Assembly: GCA_907163375.1 (NCBI GenBank)
Contig: CAJQUW010002221.1
Coordinates: 62,001 to 126,000 of the forward strand
DNA length: 64,000 bases
DNA from: Prostheceraeus crozeri
Taxonomy: Eukaryota; Platyhelminthes; Polycladida; Euryleptidae
Direction of reading: 5' to 3'
Below, piece by piece: positions 10,541-20,556 of this stretch (positions are counted from its first letter, which is position 1; each line of letters begins with the position of its first letter). The position numbers and the translations under genes were made by a program. The notes under the pieces are model-generated. The model saw only the letters and a list, made by a program, of their open reading frames with translations, had not been told where the DNA came from and ran no database searches.

Positions 10541-11618
10541 CTTTGCTTAGGAACGTTGACTAACACGATAAAGGTCAGAATGACGAATCCAACTGTTCAT
10601 TCAATTTGGATAGCCAGCCCATTTCACCAGGCTCCAATTTTCCCCTTGTCACATTTGGTGACGAAGTATCTTTTCAACCATGTAGTCATCATCTTTTTTG
10701 GTGATGGGTGTTATCTCATGACGGTAAAAACTCCCTTCAATCTATCTCTTCACCATGATAATCACGAAGCTTGTAGGTAGTGGGTTGAATTTCTTGTTGG
10801 CCTCAGAGACAGTAAATATTTCTTCCGTCCAATTGGGAAGATATCCTTTCGCAAACACGCTTTTCAACTTGGAAATGCAAACTTTGTCACAAACCTGAAT
10901 GTCACGTTTACCTTGTGTTAGTTGCTTTCGTTTAGCATTGATTTCACGGATTGTATCCATCATGTCTGGAGTTATGTCAGCAGGTTTGTGACCAATCATA
11001 CGATGAACAGAATGCTTGTAAGCATGTACGGTATCTTGTAATAGATCTGTACATTTTTGTGTTACTTTTGCAGTGAAATAGCGCCATAGTCGAGTTTTCA
11101 GTGTACGATTAAAGCGTTCGACCAACTGGAGCCTTGTATGCACTTTTCACACTAAACAGCTCAATGTTGTGTTCGCGAAATAAAGCACGCACATGTCTGT
11201 TTTCAAACTCTTTCCCTTGATCAGTCTGAATGCGTGTGGGAATGCGTCCTTCACTGAAAATATTTTGGAAAGCCTCAGCCACTTCTTCACCACGCTTTGT
11301 CTTGAGTGGTTGAACCCAAGCATAATGAGAAAATAAGTCAATGACAGTTAGGAGAAAGCGATAGCCTTTATTCTTTTTAGCTAATAAAGAAACATCAGCC
11401 AAATCTTCTTGCCATTGTTCATCAATATCATGAACGATATAAGAACGGGTAGGATAACGTTTTCGAGCTTGTGTGTGCAATGTATATGCAGGTTGAGCTT
11501 TTAACCATCTCTTCACTTTTTTCTGTGAATAACCACTTGCTTGTGACAACTTTTTCACTGAAGCATAACCTGCATAATGCTTTGGGTTATAGTAAATTGA
11601 TTTCAGATGTTCGTCCAT
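10541..11618 (-). pseudogene. Polinton A retroviral-type integrase with C-terminal chromodomain (broken)
   Basis: N-terminal zinc-binding-like region, then the catalytic core with HDIDEQWQEDLADV (first Asp), QTDQGKEFENRHV (second Asp) and the helix carrying the Glu (SVKSAYKA..VERFNRTLK). A chromodomain-like end (VEKILR...LVKWAGYPN...SWI) follows at about 10555-10690. The gene is colinear with the Polinton B integrase at 46498-47585. No reverse transcriptase is present, which separates it from LTR elements. It is broken. Confidence 0.8.
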
Positions 11619-11624
11619 CGTCTA

Positions 11625-11813
11625 TTAAGAGGGATAGTTTATTTGCCTCAAAGTATCAGTCTTTTTCTCCGCTAGGGTTTGTGTTTGAGTCATGCTTTTG
11701 CTACTTTTTTGAGCCGTCTTGTATGAATCACTTTTACAACATGTACTTAAGCAGTTCAATGACACATGAATGTTTGGCAACTCTGAACATGGGATGCAAC
11801 ATAGCTTCTTCAT
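11625..11813 (-). CDS. Small cysteine-rich Polinton protein, copy A
   Basis: Begins MKKLCCIPCSELPNIHV and continues NCLSTCC. The Polinton B gene at 46320 begins MKQMCCLPCNEPPEVNV with CTCCAS. The two share the CC-x2-PC start and a second Cys cluster about 20 residues on. Both lie immediately upstream of the integrase. Possibly metal-binding; function unknown. Confidence 0.55.
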   Translation of the reverse strand: MKKLCCIPCSELPNIHVSLNCLSTCCKSDSYKTAQKSSKSMTQTQTLAEKKTDTLRQINYPS

Positions 11814-11814
11814 A

Positions 11815-12456
11815 TTAGAAGTCTGTGATAAAATCAAATGATAGATAACGTGTTGAAGGTTTTGGTATACGCTTCGGCAACTTCTCGGGTGTTTTCAAAG
11901 TTTGCTTGATTCTCTTTTTAGGTCTCTCTACACTTTGCAACTTTCTCTTCCTAGGTGTAGAATCATTTTCCATTTCCTGTAAGGTATCACGACCAAGAAT
12001 TGCTTTTGGAACATTGAATTGCTTCATACTTCTTAAAAAGAACTCTCATCCTGTAGGTGTACAGTGACGACGATCACGAACAGCATGATTAATTAAATCT
12101 TCCACTCTTGAGTCCCTAACGACTGCACCATCATCATCTACCACTTCACCTCGTTGCGTGATTTTCAAGTTGGGTTCGAGACTTCGATATAAGCTCAGTG
12201 CGCGATTGCGATAGGATTTGGGTGAACCAAGCGAAAGATCATTGCAAATTTTTTCTTTCAATTGTTTCATTTCTTCAAAGGTAGAACTCTGCTTTATCAA
12301 ACGATCATATGGATTTTTACTTTATACAGCTTCCTGTTTATATTGCTGATTAAGTTGTGACATTTGATTTGCCCAAGGTTGATGAACACTCTGCATTGTA
12401 GTCAGATGTATATATTCTTCTTGTGGAATAACAATCATGCGTTGAAAACCGCTCAT
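11815..12456 (-). pseudogene. Conserved Polinton protein with MIVIPQ start (broken), unknown function
   Basis: The start region reads MSGFQRMIVIPQEEY, like MSSYSRMIVIPQDEY in Polinton B at 45623. The middle has LYRSLEPNLKITQRGEVV and the C-terminal part FNVPKAILGRDTLQEM, both with counterparts in B (FNSIEPHLNVNDRGEII; HNVPKFSLNNETLKEL). It is one of the conserved Polinton genes without a known role. It is broken. Confidence 0.55.
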
Positions 12457-12464
12457 AACAATTT

Positions 12465-13072
12465 ATATATGATCATGGGTTTCTCAAAGAGATGACTGCG
12501 TAAGCGAAATCCTCAGGACACTCCTGGGTAAAGTCCAAAAATAAATAATTATAGGGTTTTTCCGTAGCATCCTCAAATACTTCAATCAATGCTTTTCACT
12601 TGCGAAGAAGAACTTGTCGAGATAAGAATTCAACTTGACTTTTATCGCGAGGATTTTTAAAGATGATATAGTAATGCGTGTTTAGACTTCGAGTCCGTGC
12701 TTCCTTTCTACTTGGAAAAAGATTTTGCATAATAAAAATGATAAAGCATGGTTTGTGATGAGCAGCCTTGGTAAACATAGCAGTTACTTCTTGTAAGTTC
12801 TTATTCTCATTACGTAAATCATCAAGAATGATAATATCATAGGGTTGAATATCAGCAGTGTTGATAATCCCCGGTTGAACCAAGTAACCTTTACCAACCA
12901 ATTCACGATGTAACTTATGTTGATAAATTCCATAGCACCAAACAACGCGATTCGGTATGCAGTCAAAAATCTCATTACGTCCCTCCTACAATTGCAGTGT
13001 CAAATGTGTCTTCCCACTATGAGAGGGTCCTGCGATACACATAGTGCGATTGCAGCGTAAACGGAAATCCAT
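12465..13072 (-). pseudogene. Polinton A FtsK/HerA-type packaging ATPase (broken)
   Basis: Walker A is CIAGPSHSGKT near the N-terminus; Walker B is DIIILDDL. The region TKAAHHKPCFIIFIMQNLF is the conserved sensor/arginine part of this family. It matches the Polinton B ATPase at 45001-45626. Such ATPases drive genome packaging into capsids. It is broken. Confidence 0.75.
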
Positions 13073-13111
13073 GTTGATTTTGATGAATAGTCATACCATT
13101 TAACTTAGTAT

Positions 13112-13513
13112 CTATCCATTAATGGCTTTATTCGCGAGAGCACCAGCTAATCCTCCCAAATCAGGGCCGGCAGCTGCCATGATGATAGGTTCTGAAAGTG
13201 GTAAGAAGCCACCGGGTTGTGATAATAGTTTACGCTTTGTAGGAATTGATGTTTTTGGATTGCTTAAGGTGCGAAGAACTTTACCATGTCTGGCAATTGC
13301 ATTGGCCTTTTTGCTATTTAATGTCATATAACGCACTTTTCGTATTTCCGCGCACATTTTACGAATGAAGGCATTGTTTGCCAGCTTCATTGCCTCACAC
13401 CGATGAGATGGTTTTAATTTTAATAAGCGATGAAGAGTGAGACAGAATTTTTTGTTTGCATTTGATTGAGACTTTTGTCCGTGCGAACGGTGAGATGAAC
13501 GACGTCTAGCCAT
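13112..13513 (-). CDS. Basic core-like protein with KRKLLSQPGGFLP motif
   Basis: 133 residues. Basic N-terminus (MARRRSSHRSH), helical middle (KLANNAFIRKMCAEIRKVRY), then TLSNPKTSIPTKRKLLSQPGG and a Gly/Ala-rich tail. The KRK-LLxQ-GGF motif also occurs in Polinton B at about 44870 and in many Polintons; it has been compared with adenovirus core protein X. It lies between the membrane gene and the ATPase. Role inferred. Confidence 0.6.
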   Translation of the reverse strand: MARRRSSHRSHGQKSQSNANKKFCLTLHRLLKLKPSHRCEAMKLANNAFIRKMCAEIRKVRYMTLNSKKANAIARHGKVLRTLSNPKTSIPTKRKLLSQPGGFLPLSEPIIMAAAGPDLGGLAGALANKAING

Positions 13514-13544
13514 TTTTACAGGTGGATGTTAGAGTGTTCTTTGC

Positions 13545-13907
13545 TTAAACACGACAGCAACGTCGAAACATCACCGTCGTAAACGCAATGAAATAGAGGA
13601 AGACATTGAGTACAGCACTAGTAAAAAGCAATGCACTGAGAACAACCACAGTACCAGTACGATAGTCAGAAGCAGATACATGTGTGGGTAGCTGTAATGT
13701 ATCATTCAGTGAGGTAATATAGTTCAATGGAAACAGTTCAGCTGTGTCGTTTGCTGATATGTTATGAGGCAAACATGAACAATCTGTTTGTATGATGATG
13801 CTTGTAAAGTTTAATGCCTTTGCATCAATTGTGCTTAAGTGGAAAAGGCTTCCCATAAGCAACGTGTAGAATACATGACTCCAAGCAAGGTAATGAAAGA
13901 AAACCAT
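13545..13907 (-). CDS. Small type I membrane glycoprotein of Polinton A
   Basis: 120 residues. The N-terminus is hydrophobic (FYTLLMGSLFHL, signal-peptide-like). The ectodomain of about 65 residues has Cys-Ser-Cys and four N-glycosylation motifs (NFT, NIS, NDT twice). A strong transmembrane segment lies near the C-terminus (VLSALLFTSAVLNVFLYFI), followed by a short basic Cys-rich tail (RRCCRV). The family is unknown. The layout is that of a small viral surface protein. Polinton B has no obvious counterpart. Confidence 0.5.
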   Translation of the reverse strand: MVFFHYLAWSHVFYTLLMGSLFHLSTIDAKALNFTSIIIQTDCSCLPHNISANDTAELFPLNYITSLNDTLQLPTHVSASDYRTGTVVVLSALLFTSAVLNVFLYFIAFTTVMFRRCCRV

Positions 13908-14181
13908 GATGTATCAGTGATGAAAGTGTATTCGTAAACTGATTTGGTTTAAAATTATAAGATAGCATATAGTCAACATCTTCACAGTTTGCGTGAATGA
14001 TGATAGCATTACTCAAACGATGTATCATCTCTCTACAATCACTGGATGATAATAGTTTTTCCAAGACAAGAATCCACTGACTTGTATAATCATGCTTTCT
14101 CTTTCCAATGAGACGGTGATACAGTGGTGTCATGATCATAGATGACTGTTTTAAATTCGACAAGGATTGCATCAAAATCAT
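13825..14181 (-). CDS. Unknown Polinton A protein, 118 aa
   Basis: A Leu/Ser/His-rich open frame (SQWILVLEKLLSSSDCREMI) overlapping the genes on both sides by a few to 80 bases. No motif is recognised. It may be helical. Confidence that it is a separate gene is modest because of the overlaps. Confidence 0.3.
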   Translation of the reverse strand: MILMQSLSNLKQSSMIMTPLYHRLIGKRKHDYTSQWILVLEKLLSSSDCREMIHRLSNAIIIHANCEDVDYMLSYNFKPNQFTNTLSSLIHHGFLSLPCLESCILHVAYGKPFPLKHN

Positions 14182-14692
14182 TTATATACATTGACTGTTG
14201 AAACTATTTCTTGATCACAGATGGGGAACAACATAGTTTCCAAAGGTACATAGCACGTGGAACACATAACAGCATGACAACATGGTAAAAAGAGAAGGGA
14301 CCGTTTCTTTTTAAAACACTCAACGCAGCTCCGTTCACATAATAATTTAAACCTCTCTTCTTCCAATTTCCTTATGAAGTCACTTTTATTGGTAGAGCTA
14401 CTTGACAAATCAGTTGCAAATGTCACTTTTTCTTTTTCACTCCGGATCGCACCAATTTCATCCTCCTATTTTCACTATCATTACATTGCAGCATGGAAAA
14501 ATCCTCTATCCATCTTCGATCCAAATGATGATTCATAGCATGCTCATCTAGATCCATTAATCTTTCAACTAAAGCGTCAGCTTTAATATTTTCATTTACA
14601 TTTGTAACACTTTCAATAGCCTTCAACGAATAACCAAGCTCTCTTGCTACAGACCATGAAGTTGGGAAACCAATGCAACTTTTCATCTTCAA
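14178..14692 (-). pseudogene. IAP-like UBA plus RING region in Polinton A (broken)
   Basis: The first part has a UBA-like helix pattern (VARELGYSLKAIESV...ALVERLMDLDEH). The second ends in a C-terminal RING: LCERSCVECF..., FLPCCHAVMCSTC, ICDQEI. This order and the extreme C-terminal RING are those of inhibitor-of-apoptosis proteins; no BIR domain is seen. RINGs of this type are ubiquitin ligases. It sits next to the terminal region of Polinton A, where Polinton B has a different RING protein. It is broken. Confidence 0.6.
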
Positions 14693-14807
14693 ATAATTTC
14701 AAATGATGATGAATGTCAGGAATTGACACTCAGTTGAATATGCTTGATATGACTTGTACACCATTGGCAGTATTGATGACTCAGTGTAATCTAATACTTT
14801 ACTTTCA

Positions 14808-15371
14808 CAAACGTGTGTCACAGTAAAACTATTTGACTACACTAAACCTTGCTTTTGCAAACCAAGATACACTTTCTGACGACACTCATGAATAAAAATT
14901 CAATGATTAAACTTATTTACATATTATTACAAACGTATGTCACGGTAAAATTATTTGACTGCACTAAAGGTTGCCTTTGCAAACCATGACACACTTTCTG
15001 AGTAGACTTACGAATAAAACTTCGATGATCAAACTTTACTTTCACAAACGTGTGTCACGGTAAAACTATTTGACTACACAAACGTTTGCATTTCATGACG
15101 CTTGTGTTGTGATAAACTTTCTGACTACAGTCACGAATAAAACTTCGATGATCAAACTTTATTTCACAAACGTGTGTCGCAGTAAAACTATTTGACTACA
15201 CTAACGCTTGCATTTCATGACGCTTGGGTTGTGATAAACTTTCTGACTACACTCACGAATAAACTTTGATGATCAAACTTTATTTTCACAAACGTGTGTC
15301 GCAGTAAAACTATTTGACTACACTAAACTTTCCTTTTGCAAAAACATGATACACTTTCTGACTACGTTCAC
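14808..15371. repeat. Minisatellite, about 5 units of ~115-122 bp
   Basis: Each unit contains 'cacaaacgtgtgtc.c.gtaaaactatttgactacac', then 'gatacactttctgac' and 'cgaataaaacttcgatgatcaaactt'. Copies start near 14808, 14930, 15042, 15166 and 15288. It lies between the UBA-RING gene and the terminal region of Polinton A. The sequence between 14693 and 14807 shows nothing else. Confidence 0.8.
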
Positions 15372-15379
15372 AAGAACTT

Positions 15380-16990
15380 GTTCACTAGCGAAGAGAGAAG
15401 TCTGTGATGTGTTGCATGTGGTGCAAGGTTGGCCTCCCATTTCATTCCATTCATCATTTCGTCTTCGTGGTAGAGACAGGCGGAACTCATGATTTATTCT
15501 CACATGTATGGCCAACTATCGGGAGACAAGTGCAATGGAGATTTTATGAGGTAACCTGTGGCAGATACCTAAATATCGCCCTGGCGGTCAGAGTACAACG
15601 TTGAGACGAAAGGCAACCACTTGGAAACATGACGCAGAGAGGTTTCACAAGCATTACCATTGCCCACGTCCCATGCAGTACTCATAGCTACGGACTTCAC
15701 CGCTGTCTCGAAAAAACGCCCACCAACAGGAAGTATGACACCGAAAATCTCCGTAACTTGCACCGTCAATGACTTGATAGCCAGACATGAAAACCGGTGG
15801 AGTTGGTAAGAGGTTGACAGACTTTGATCAGCTTGATAGCAAGCCGTAGAAAGGGATAGCAAGCCGTGATTCACAAGCGTTTTGCAATGGAGATGTTTAG
15901 ATGCCACCCATGACAAGATAGCTAAGACTCAACCGATTGGCGATCAAAGTGCTACGTTGAGAACTGTGTCAAATGCCCAACATGAGTTGCCCCAGTGGTT
16001 TCGGTCTAAAATATGACACATTCCCTTGCCACACTTGTCACTACGGCATCATCCGCCGTCCCGAAGGAACACCCTGTCAGTGGACTATTACAGCAAAACT
16101 CTCCGTGTCATGCTCGCTTTCAGTGAAAAGCCGCTTGTATCACGGAAGGACATGAGAAGACTGGCTCGTACATACTTAACCATGCCTTCATTGACTTCAG
16201 CAGGGTCGAAACCCCAGAAAACCTCCAAAAATAATGAATTTAAATTTTTAACTTTTTAGCACAAGCTATAAAATTTTATAAGTAGTCTGTCGATATAGGT
16301 CTGATCAATAGCGATCGAACCTTTTTTAAATCAAGTCAAAAGGACTTGTAGAAGCAAAGTTACAAGCCTTTAAAGTTTTGGAGTCTTTTATGGCCTGGAG
16401 ACGAAGGCCATGTCCTGGCGAACCTTTATGTCTGACGGCTTATCTGATATCAGCAATGAAATTTTCTAAGTCGGTTTCTCTCAGAAACCCAGTTTTCGGA
16501 GATTTCCAATGCTATCATCAGAGCTACGGAGTTCACCTACCGCAACCAAGTCGGGAGGAGAACTGATTCCCACCAGCAGAGTTTCCACTTATATAGTTTG
16601 TGGCGATCAGCTGATGACGTAATCACCATCATTCAAAAACTTTAAACCCGTCTATCTCCGGATCTAGTGCTCCGATTGACTTCACATTTTGATAGCCATG
16701 TTGTCTCGTTCTCCCCTTTCATTTAAGTCATCGCTCGACTCTCTAAGATGACCAGAAGCCGAGATGAAAAAACTCGTCGTTTTTTCAAAAGTTCCAAAAT
16801 CTTGGAAAATGCGCAAAAACTCGATTTTCAACAGACTCTCATTTGAAAACGAACCTTCCACGCATCTGAAAAGATAGGATCCTAGAGAACAAATTCGGTC
16901 TTGCCCGTAAAAGAAATCCGAGCTCTTCATTCACTTCCAATCCTCCGCTATTCATCGCCAAAGGTGGCTACAATTTAACATTTTCAGGAA
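15380..16990. repeat. Polinton A subterminal region shared with Polinton B (59210-62090)
   Basis: Two blocks match Polinton B in the same orientation: 15400-15800 with 59230-59610 (shared 'ttggcaaccttcg'-type and 'catgacgcagagaggttt' words), and 15820-16700 with 61230-62060 (shared 'gatcagcttgatagcaagccg' and a Cys-rich reading frame at about 15980-16150). A's version lacks the 1.6 kb that carries the coiled-coil gene in B. Confidence 0.75.
15973..16155 (+). pseudogene. Cys-rich, ephrin-receptor-like reading frame, copy in Polinton A
   Basis: Reads SCPSGFGLKYDTFPCHTCHYG then RRPEGTPCQW, with C-x2-G, C-x2-C-x2-G spacing typical of GCC2/GCC3 (ephrin-receptor-like) repeats of secreted animal proteins. 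The upstream frame also reads CVKCP. The same frame occurs in Polinton B at 61397. It may be a captured fragment of a host extracellular gene. Short and uncertain. Confidence 0.35.
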
Positions 16991-17514
16991 AAAATCTCAT
17001 GTGGAGACCCAGTGTGAAGAAAAATTTCAACTTTTTCTCTCCGATTGACTTGAAACTCACCCTCTAGATGCAGAATGGCACGCTGATTCCAAATCTGGTC
17101 TTTGTTTTCCCGTCCGAGGCTTGATTCACCCGCTAGAGCGATTTTCATAAAAATTCTAACTCTGTCGTTTTTTCGCCAATGTCCAAAATTTTCAATGACG
17201 TCTCACATCTAAACGAAGGCATATATGAACAAGCCGTGTCTTCCACTGAATTTGTCTCACTCTTAGCTTTCAAACGAGCTATTGCACGACTTTTTACGAT
17301 CTCTAGAACCAAAGTTGGAAGTCTCGTTCCAGAGGGGGGTCAGCACTTTTTCTCTCCGATTGAGCTGGAAGGAAGTTCCTAGACCCAAAATTGGCCAAAA
17401 CGTCCGAACCTGCACACCGTTTTCCCATCCGAGCACTCCTTCATGTCGAAAAATGGACTTTCTCATCCCAAAATATCCAAAAAATCGCCATTTCTAACTC
17501 TGACGTTTTCCTGC
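16990..17514. repeat. Polinton A right terminal repeat, inner part
   Basis: Contains the terminal-repeat unit words 'tctccgattgacttgaaactcacc', 'cacgctgattccaaatctgg', 'ctaactctgtcgttttttcgccaatgtcc' and 'ttagctttcaaacgagctatt', diverged from Polinton B's. It is interrupted at 17514 by the RAG1-like transposon and resumes at 25136. Confidence 0.75.
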
Positions 17515-17973
17515 CACGGTTCACCGAAAGTTGAATCTAAACATAAAAAATTCGACCCCAAAACGAAGTTCATTTTTGAACTATACTATACCCATAGATA
17601 TTCATGTGATATGTCGTTCAAATCCTGAATGAGCTTCTTGCGAGAAAATCATAGATATCGGATTGTGTCCAAATCTTCAATTTTTTACTACTAACTTTTT
17701 GGACTAATTTCTTCAAACTTAATGCTATTGTAACTCTGACCTTATTAGATATCGGGAATAGTATTCCACTAGAATTGACAATTTGCATGAAGCTTTTTTT
17801 TGCTATTTTACATAAATATCTGGCCTGCTTCAAGGTTTATTAACCCATATTAACCCAAATTCAGAAAGATGCAAACTTCTGTGTTATATGCGTAACTATG
17901 GATGCAAAACGACATAAATGAATGATATCTTTTTTATTAACATTTTCCGAGCAAAAGAAACGGAAATTACTGG

Positions 17974-18033
17974 GTGTCAGTTAAAACTGACACTGGGATA
18001 AAACGCTATAAGACGGTGTCAGTTAAAACTGAC
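17974..18033. repeat. Subterminal inverted-repeat motifs of the piggyBac, left pair
   Basis: GTGTCAG-TTAAAA-CTGACAC at 17974-17993 and GTGTCAG-TTAAAA-CTGAC at 18016-18033. Matching motifs lie at the other end (20203-20220 and 20541-20556). Repeats like these near piggyBac ends are often transposase-binding sites; that role is inferred. Confidence 0.7.
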
Positions 18034-18061
18034 GCTGGCACATATGCTGTAAAAAGATGTG

Positions 18062-19882
18062 TCACCCAGAAACGTGGAATAGTTTGAAACAATCTGGGTG
18101 CAAACCCACATTGCACTTTTCGCACATGTACACGGTCGTTCCTTTGCATCCGAATTGTCCGCATCTACGCTGGTTTCCTCTTACAGGCCAGTGTCCGATG
18201 ACGTCAAAGCGAATTTCATTTGGAACTCCTTTCTTTGATGGGAGGTGTTGAATTGTCGCTATTTTCTTTTGAGAGTACCTGAAATTGTAACATTACGATA
18301 AAGATAAGCAAGAAGACTTGTTGATGAAGGTTTTCGCAATTGCTCGACGGAATCCAAGGTGGTCAAGAGACTCAACATTGTCTTGCAACTTGTACAAATA
18401 GTAGGCATTTTGAACAGCCAAGTCAAGACCGAAGCGGAAAAGAGGCCACCATCATTTTTTTGACCTGATGTTTGTCATGTAGCAGCTCAAGTTCTGATCT
18501 ACTCGATCGACGCCTCCCATTCCGGTATTGTAGGTTTGAATGAGACGAGGGATCGGAACAGTCGCTCTTTTGCGCTCAGCTCGTAAAAACCGCGTTGTGG
18601 TTCCCATGGGCAATGCTCCATCAAAAGTCGAAGCAACCGTCACAGCTTTGTTGTCCTTCCACCGGGAAACGCAGATGTTGTCAGTCTTTTCTAGGACAGT
18701 ATGACAGGTGCCTCTTGGATCTTTCTTCATTTCTTTACTGGGTTTCAATGGAGCTTTCAAGTCTCGGTTCTCTCGGAGTGTTCCGGTCGCAGCAATTCCA
18801 CGTTTAGCTAAGTTTGCCAACAAAGGGATACTAGTAAAGAAATTATCGAAAACAAGATGATAGTGCAGCAAATCTTTTCCTGGTAGTTCATTGAGCAAGT
18901 TGAAGACAACTGACTCTCCAAGAGGCTCAGTTTTTTGTAGTGCTTGTTTTCCTTGATAAGAGTAAAAAGCAATCACGTATCCTGTAGGTGTTGCAGCCAT
19001 CCAAACTTTGCACCCAAACTTGATGGGCTTCCCGTGCATGAATTGTCTTGCGCCATGCTTGCCATAGTATGGAACCATGGCTTCATCAATGCTCACCGTT
19101 TGCTGTTGTACAAAGTTTTCCTTACATTTTTCATTCAGATAATGAAGAAAGGGTCTAACTTTGGCAAACTTGTCCCTTTTCGCAAGATTATCATTGTCTG
19201 CCAAATGAAGATTTGTCAATATTGATTCGAATTGATTTCGACTCATGGAACCTGCAACTGCTTCGTTCTTGCAATCCTGCGAATTTTCCCAAAACATCCT
19301 CCTTCTTGGCAGTGAAACATATCCACTAATCAAAAGTATAGCTAAGAAAAGCTTGAAATCTTCATGATAATTTGAAACGCTTCTTTACCTCTCATAGTGG
19401 CATATTTATTGCTTTCTTCGCATATGAACTCAATGAGTTCATCCGTAAAAAATTTTTCAAACAGGGTAGATGGTGAATCATGACTCGGCAATTTTGGAGC
19501 AGGTGCAGTCCACGGAAACCTTTGATGACCTCTGTTGCTCTCTTCGAGATCATTTCGCGTCCAGCTTGTGAAGTACATTGTTTTTCTTTTCTTATGAGGT
19601 GGTTCAGAGTAGTTAATTTCGTGAAAGGTATCCTTTGGGTCTTCGTCTTCATGTTCACTATCACCATTATCTCCAAGAGAAGTAATGACCGCAGCCGGAG
19701 CTAGAAGCTGAGTTCTGCTCATATTGTGTATGTTGTAAGTCCCTTTATCAGCACTGTCTTCATCTGTCAGGTCTTTGTTTGCGTCATCTGGTGGCTCGAT
19801 TTATAAGGAGGCAGCTTCTGTATCATCCATCAACTTCCTCCATAAGTTCATGTAGGTAATCCACTGCCTCATTCAAATGCAT
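18062..19882 (-). pseudogene. piggyBac transposase, decayed
   Basis: The catalytic Asp triad is visible: VSIDEAMVPYYG, LVFDNFFTSIPL and GMGGVDRVDQN. The acidic N-terminal part includes PPDDANKDLTDEDSAD and a nuclear-localisation-like PHKKRK. The C-terminus is a Cys/His domain (RRCGQFGCKG, CEKCNVGLHPDC) ending at 18062. Breaks: stops near 19800, a frameshift at about 19340-19350, and TGA at 18449-18451 in the family's KKWWW motif. A short possible intron (about 44 bp, near 18270-18320) would join FINK to YSQKK. Length and order fit PGBD-type transposases. Confidence 0.85.
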
Positions 19883-20202
19883 TCGTCTGCAAGATAAAAA
19901 TTGTAATTAGTGAGATTACTTTCCGGTCTAAATAAGTAACAACGGGAAGAAAAAACTTTTGATTGTTATGCAAACACATACGTCGAATCTTGCAAGATTC
20001 GGTGGTGTACATAGTAGAGTGACTGATTACGGTGTGAACGTTACAGGTTCGATTTCCGGTAGCGGCACGTGATTTTTTTGTTTATAGTGTGGAGATTCTT
20101 CTATACTGAAGATTTTTTTATTCATACTTACGATTGAGATATATTTATGTTACAGCAAAATATAACATATTGGTACACAGTGAAAATACAACATATTGAC
20201 CA

Positions 20203-20556
20203 GCGTCAGTTTAGACTGACATTTGAAGAATCATAACCAAACTTATGTGATAACATTCTCTCCTTCAAAACTGGATGGAATAGATGCCCAATAATCTATT
20301 TATCATGTGTTCATGTTCACCCGTAAAAAAATCAATTTTTACTTACCGTTTTTTCTTTGATGTCTTTGAAGTCGTCATTCTTAAAATGCAATAGAGATAA
20401 ACAGATACACATATTAAAAAATATCAATTATTGAAACAAAATCAGTTTAATATAGTTGATATATACGCTATGCAGACATAGCAGTCAAAACAAACCAATT
20501 TCTCTATCAAAGAACGCACAGAAATAGCATTTTTTGTAATGTCAGTTTCAACTGAC
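20203..20556. repeat. Subterminal inverted-repeat motifs of the piggyBac, right pair
   Basis: GCGTCAGTTTAGACTGAC at 20203-20220 and GTCAGTTTCAACTGAC at 20541-20556, counterparts of the left-end motifs at 17974-18033. Confidence 0.65.

Noticed and set aside
10541-11618. LTR retrotransposon integrase
   Set aside because: No gag, protease-RT or LTRs; neighbours are Polinton genes and order matches the second Polinton.
14808-15371. Possible CRISPR array
   Set aside because: Units are long, contiguous and diverged with no unique spacers, and the DNA is animal.
17179-17630. Several 60-70 codon frames on both strands
   Set aside because: They lie in Polinton A terminal-repeat sequence and change with the repeat unit.
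19985-20080. tRNA-like or SINE-like stretch with a GGTTCGATTTCC box
   Set aside because: The T-arm stem does not pair and no acceptor or anticodon stem can be drawn; a B-box alone is not enough.
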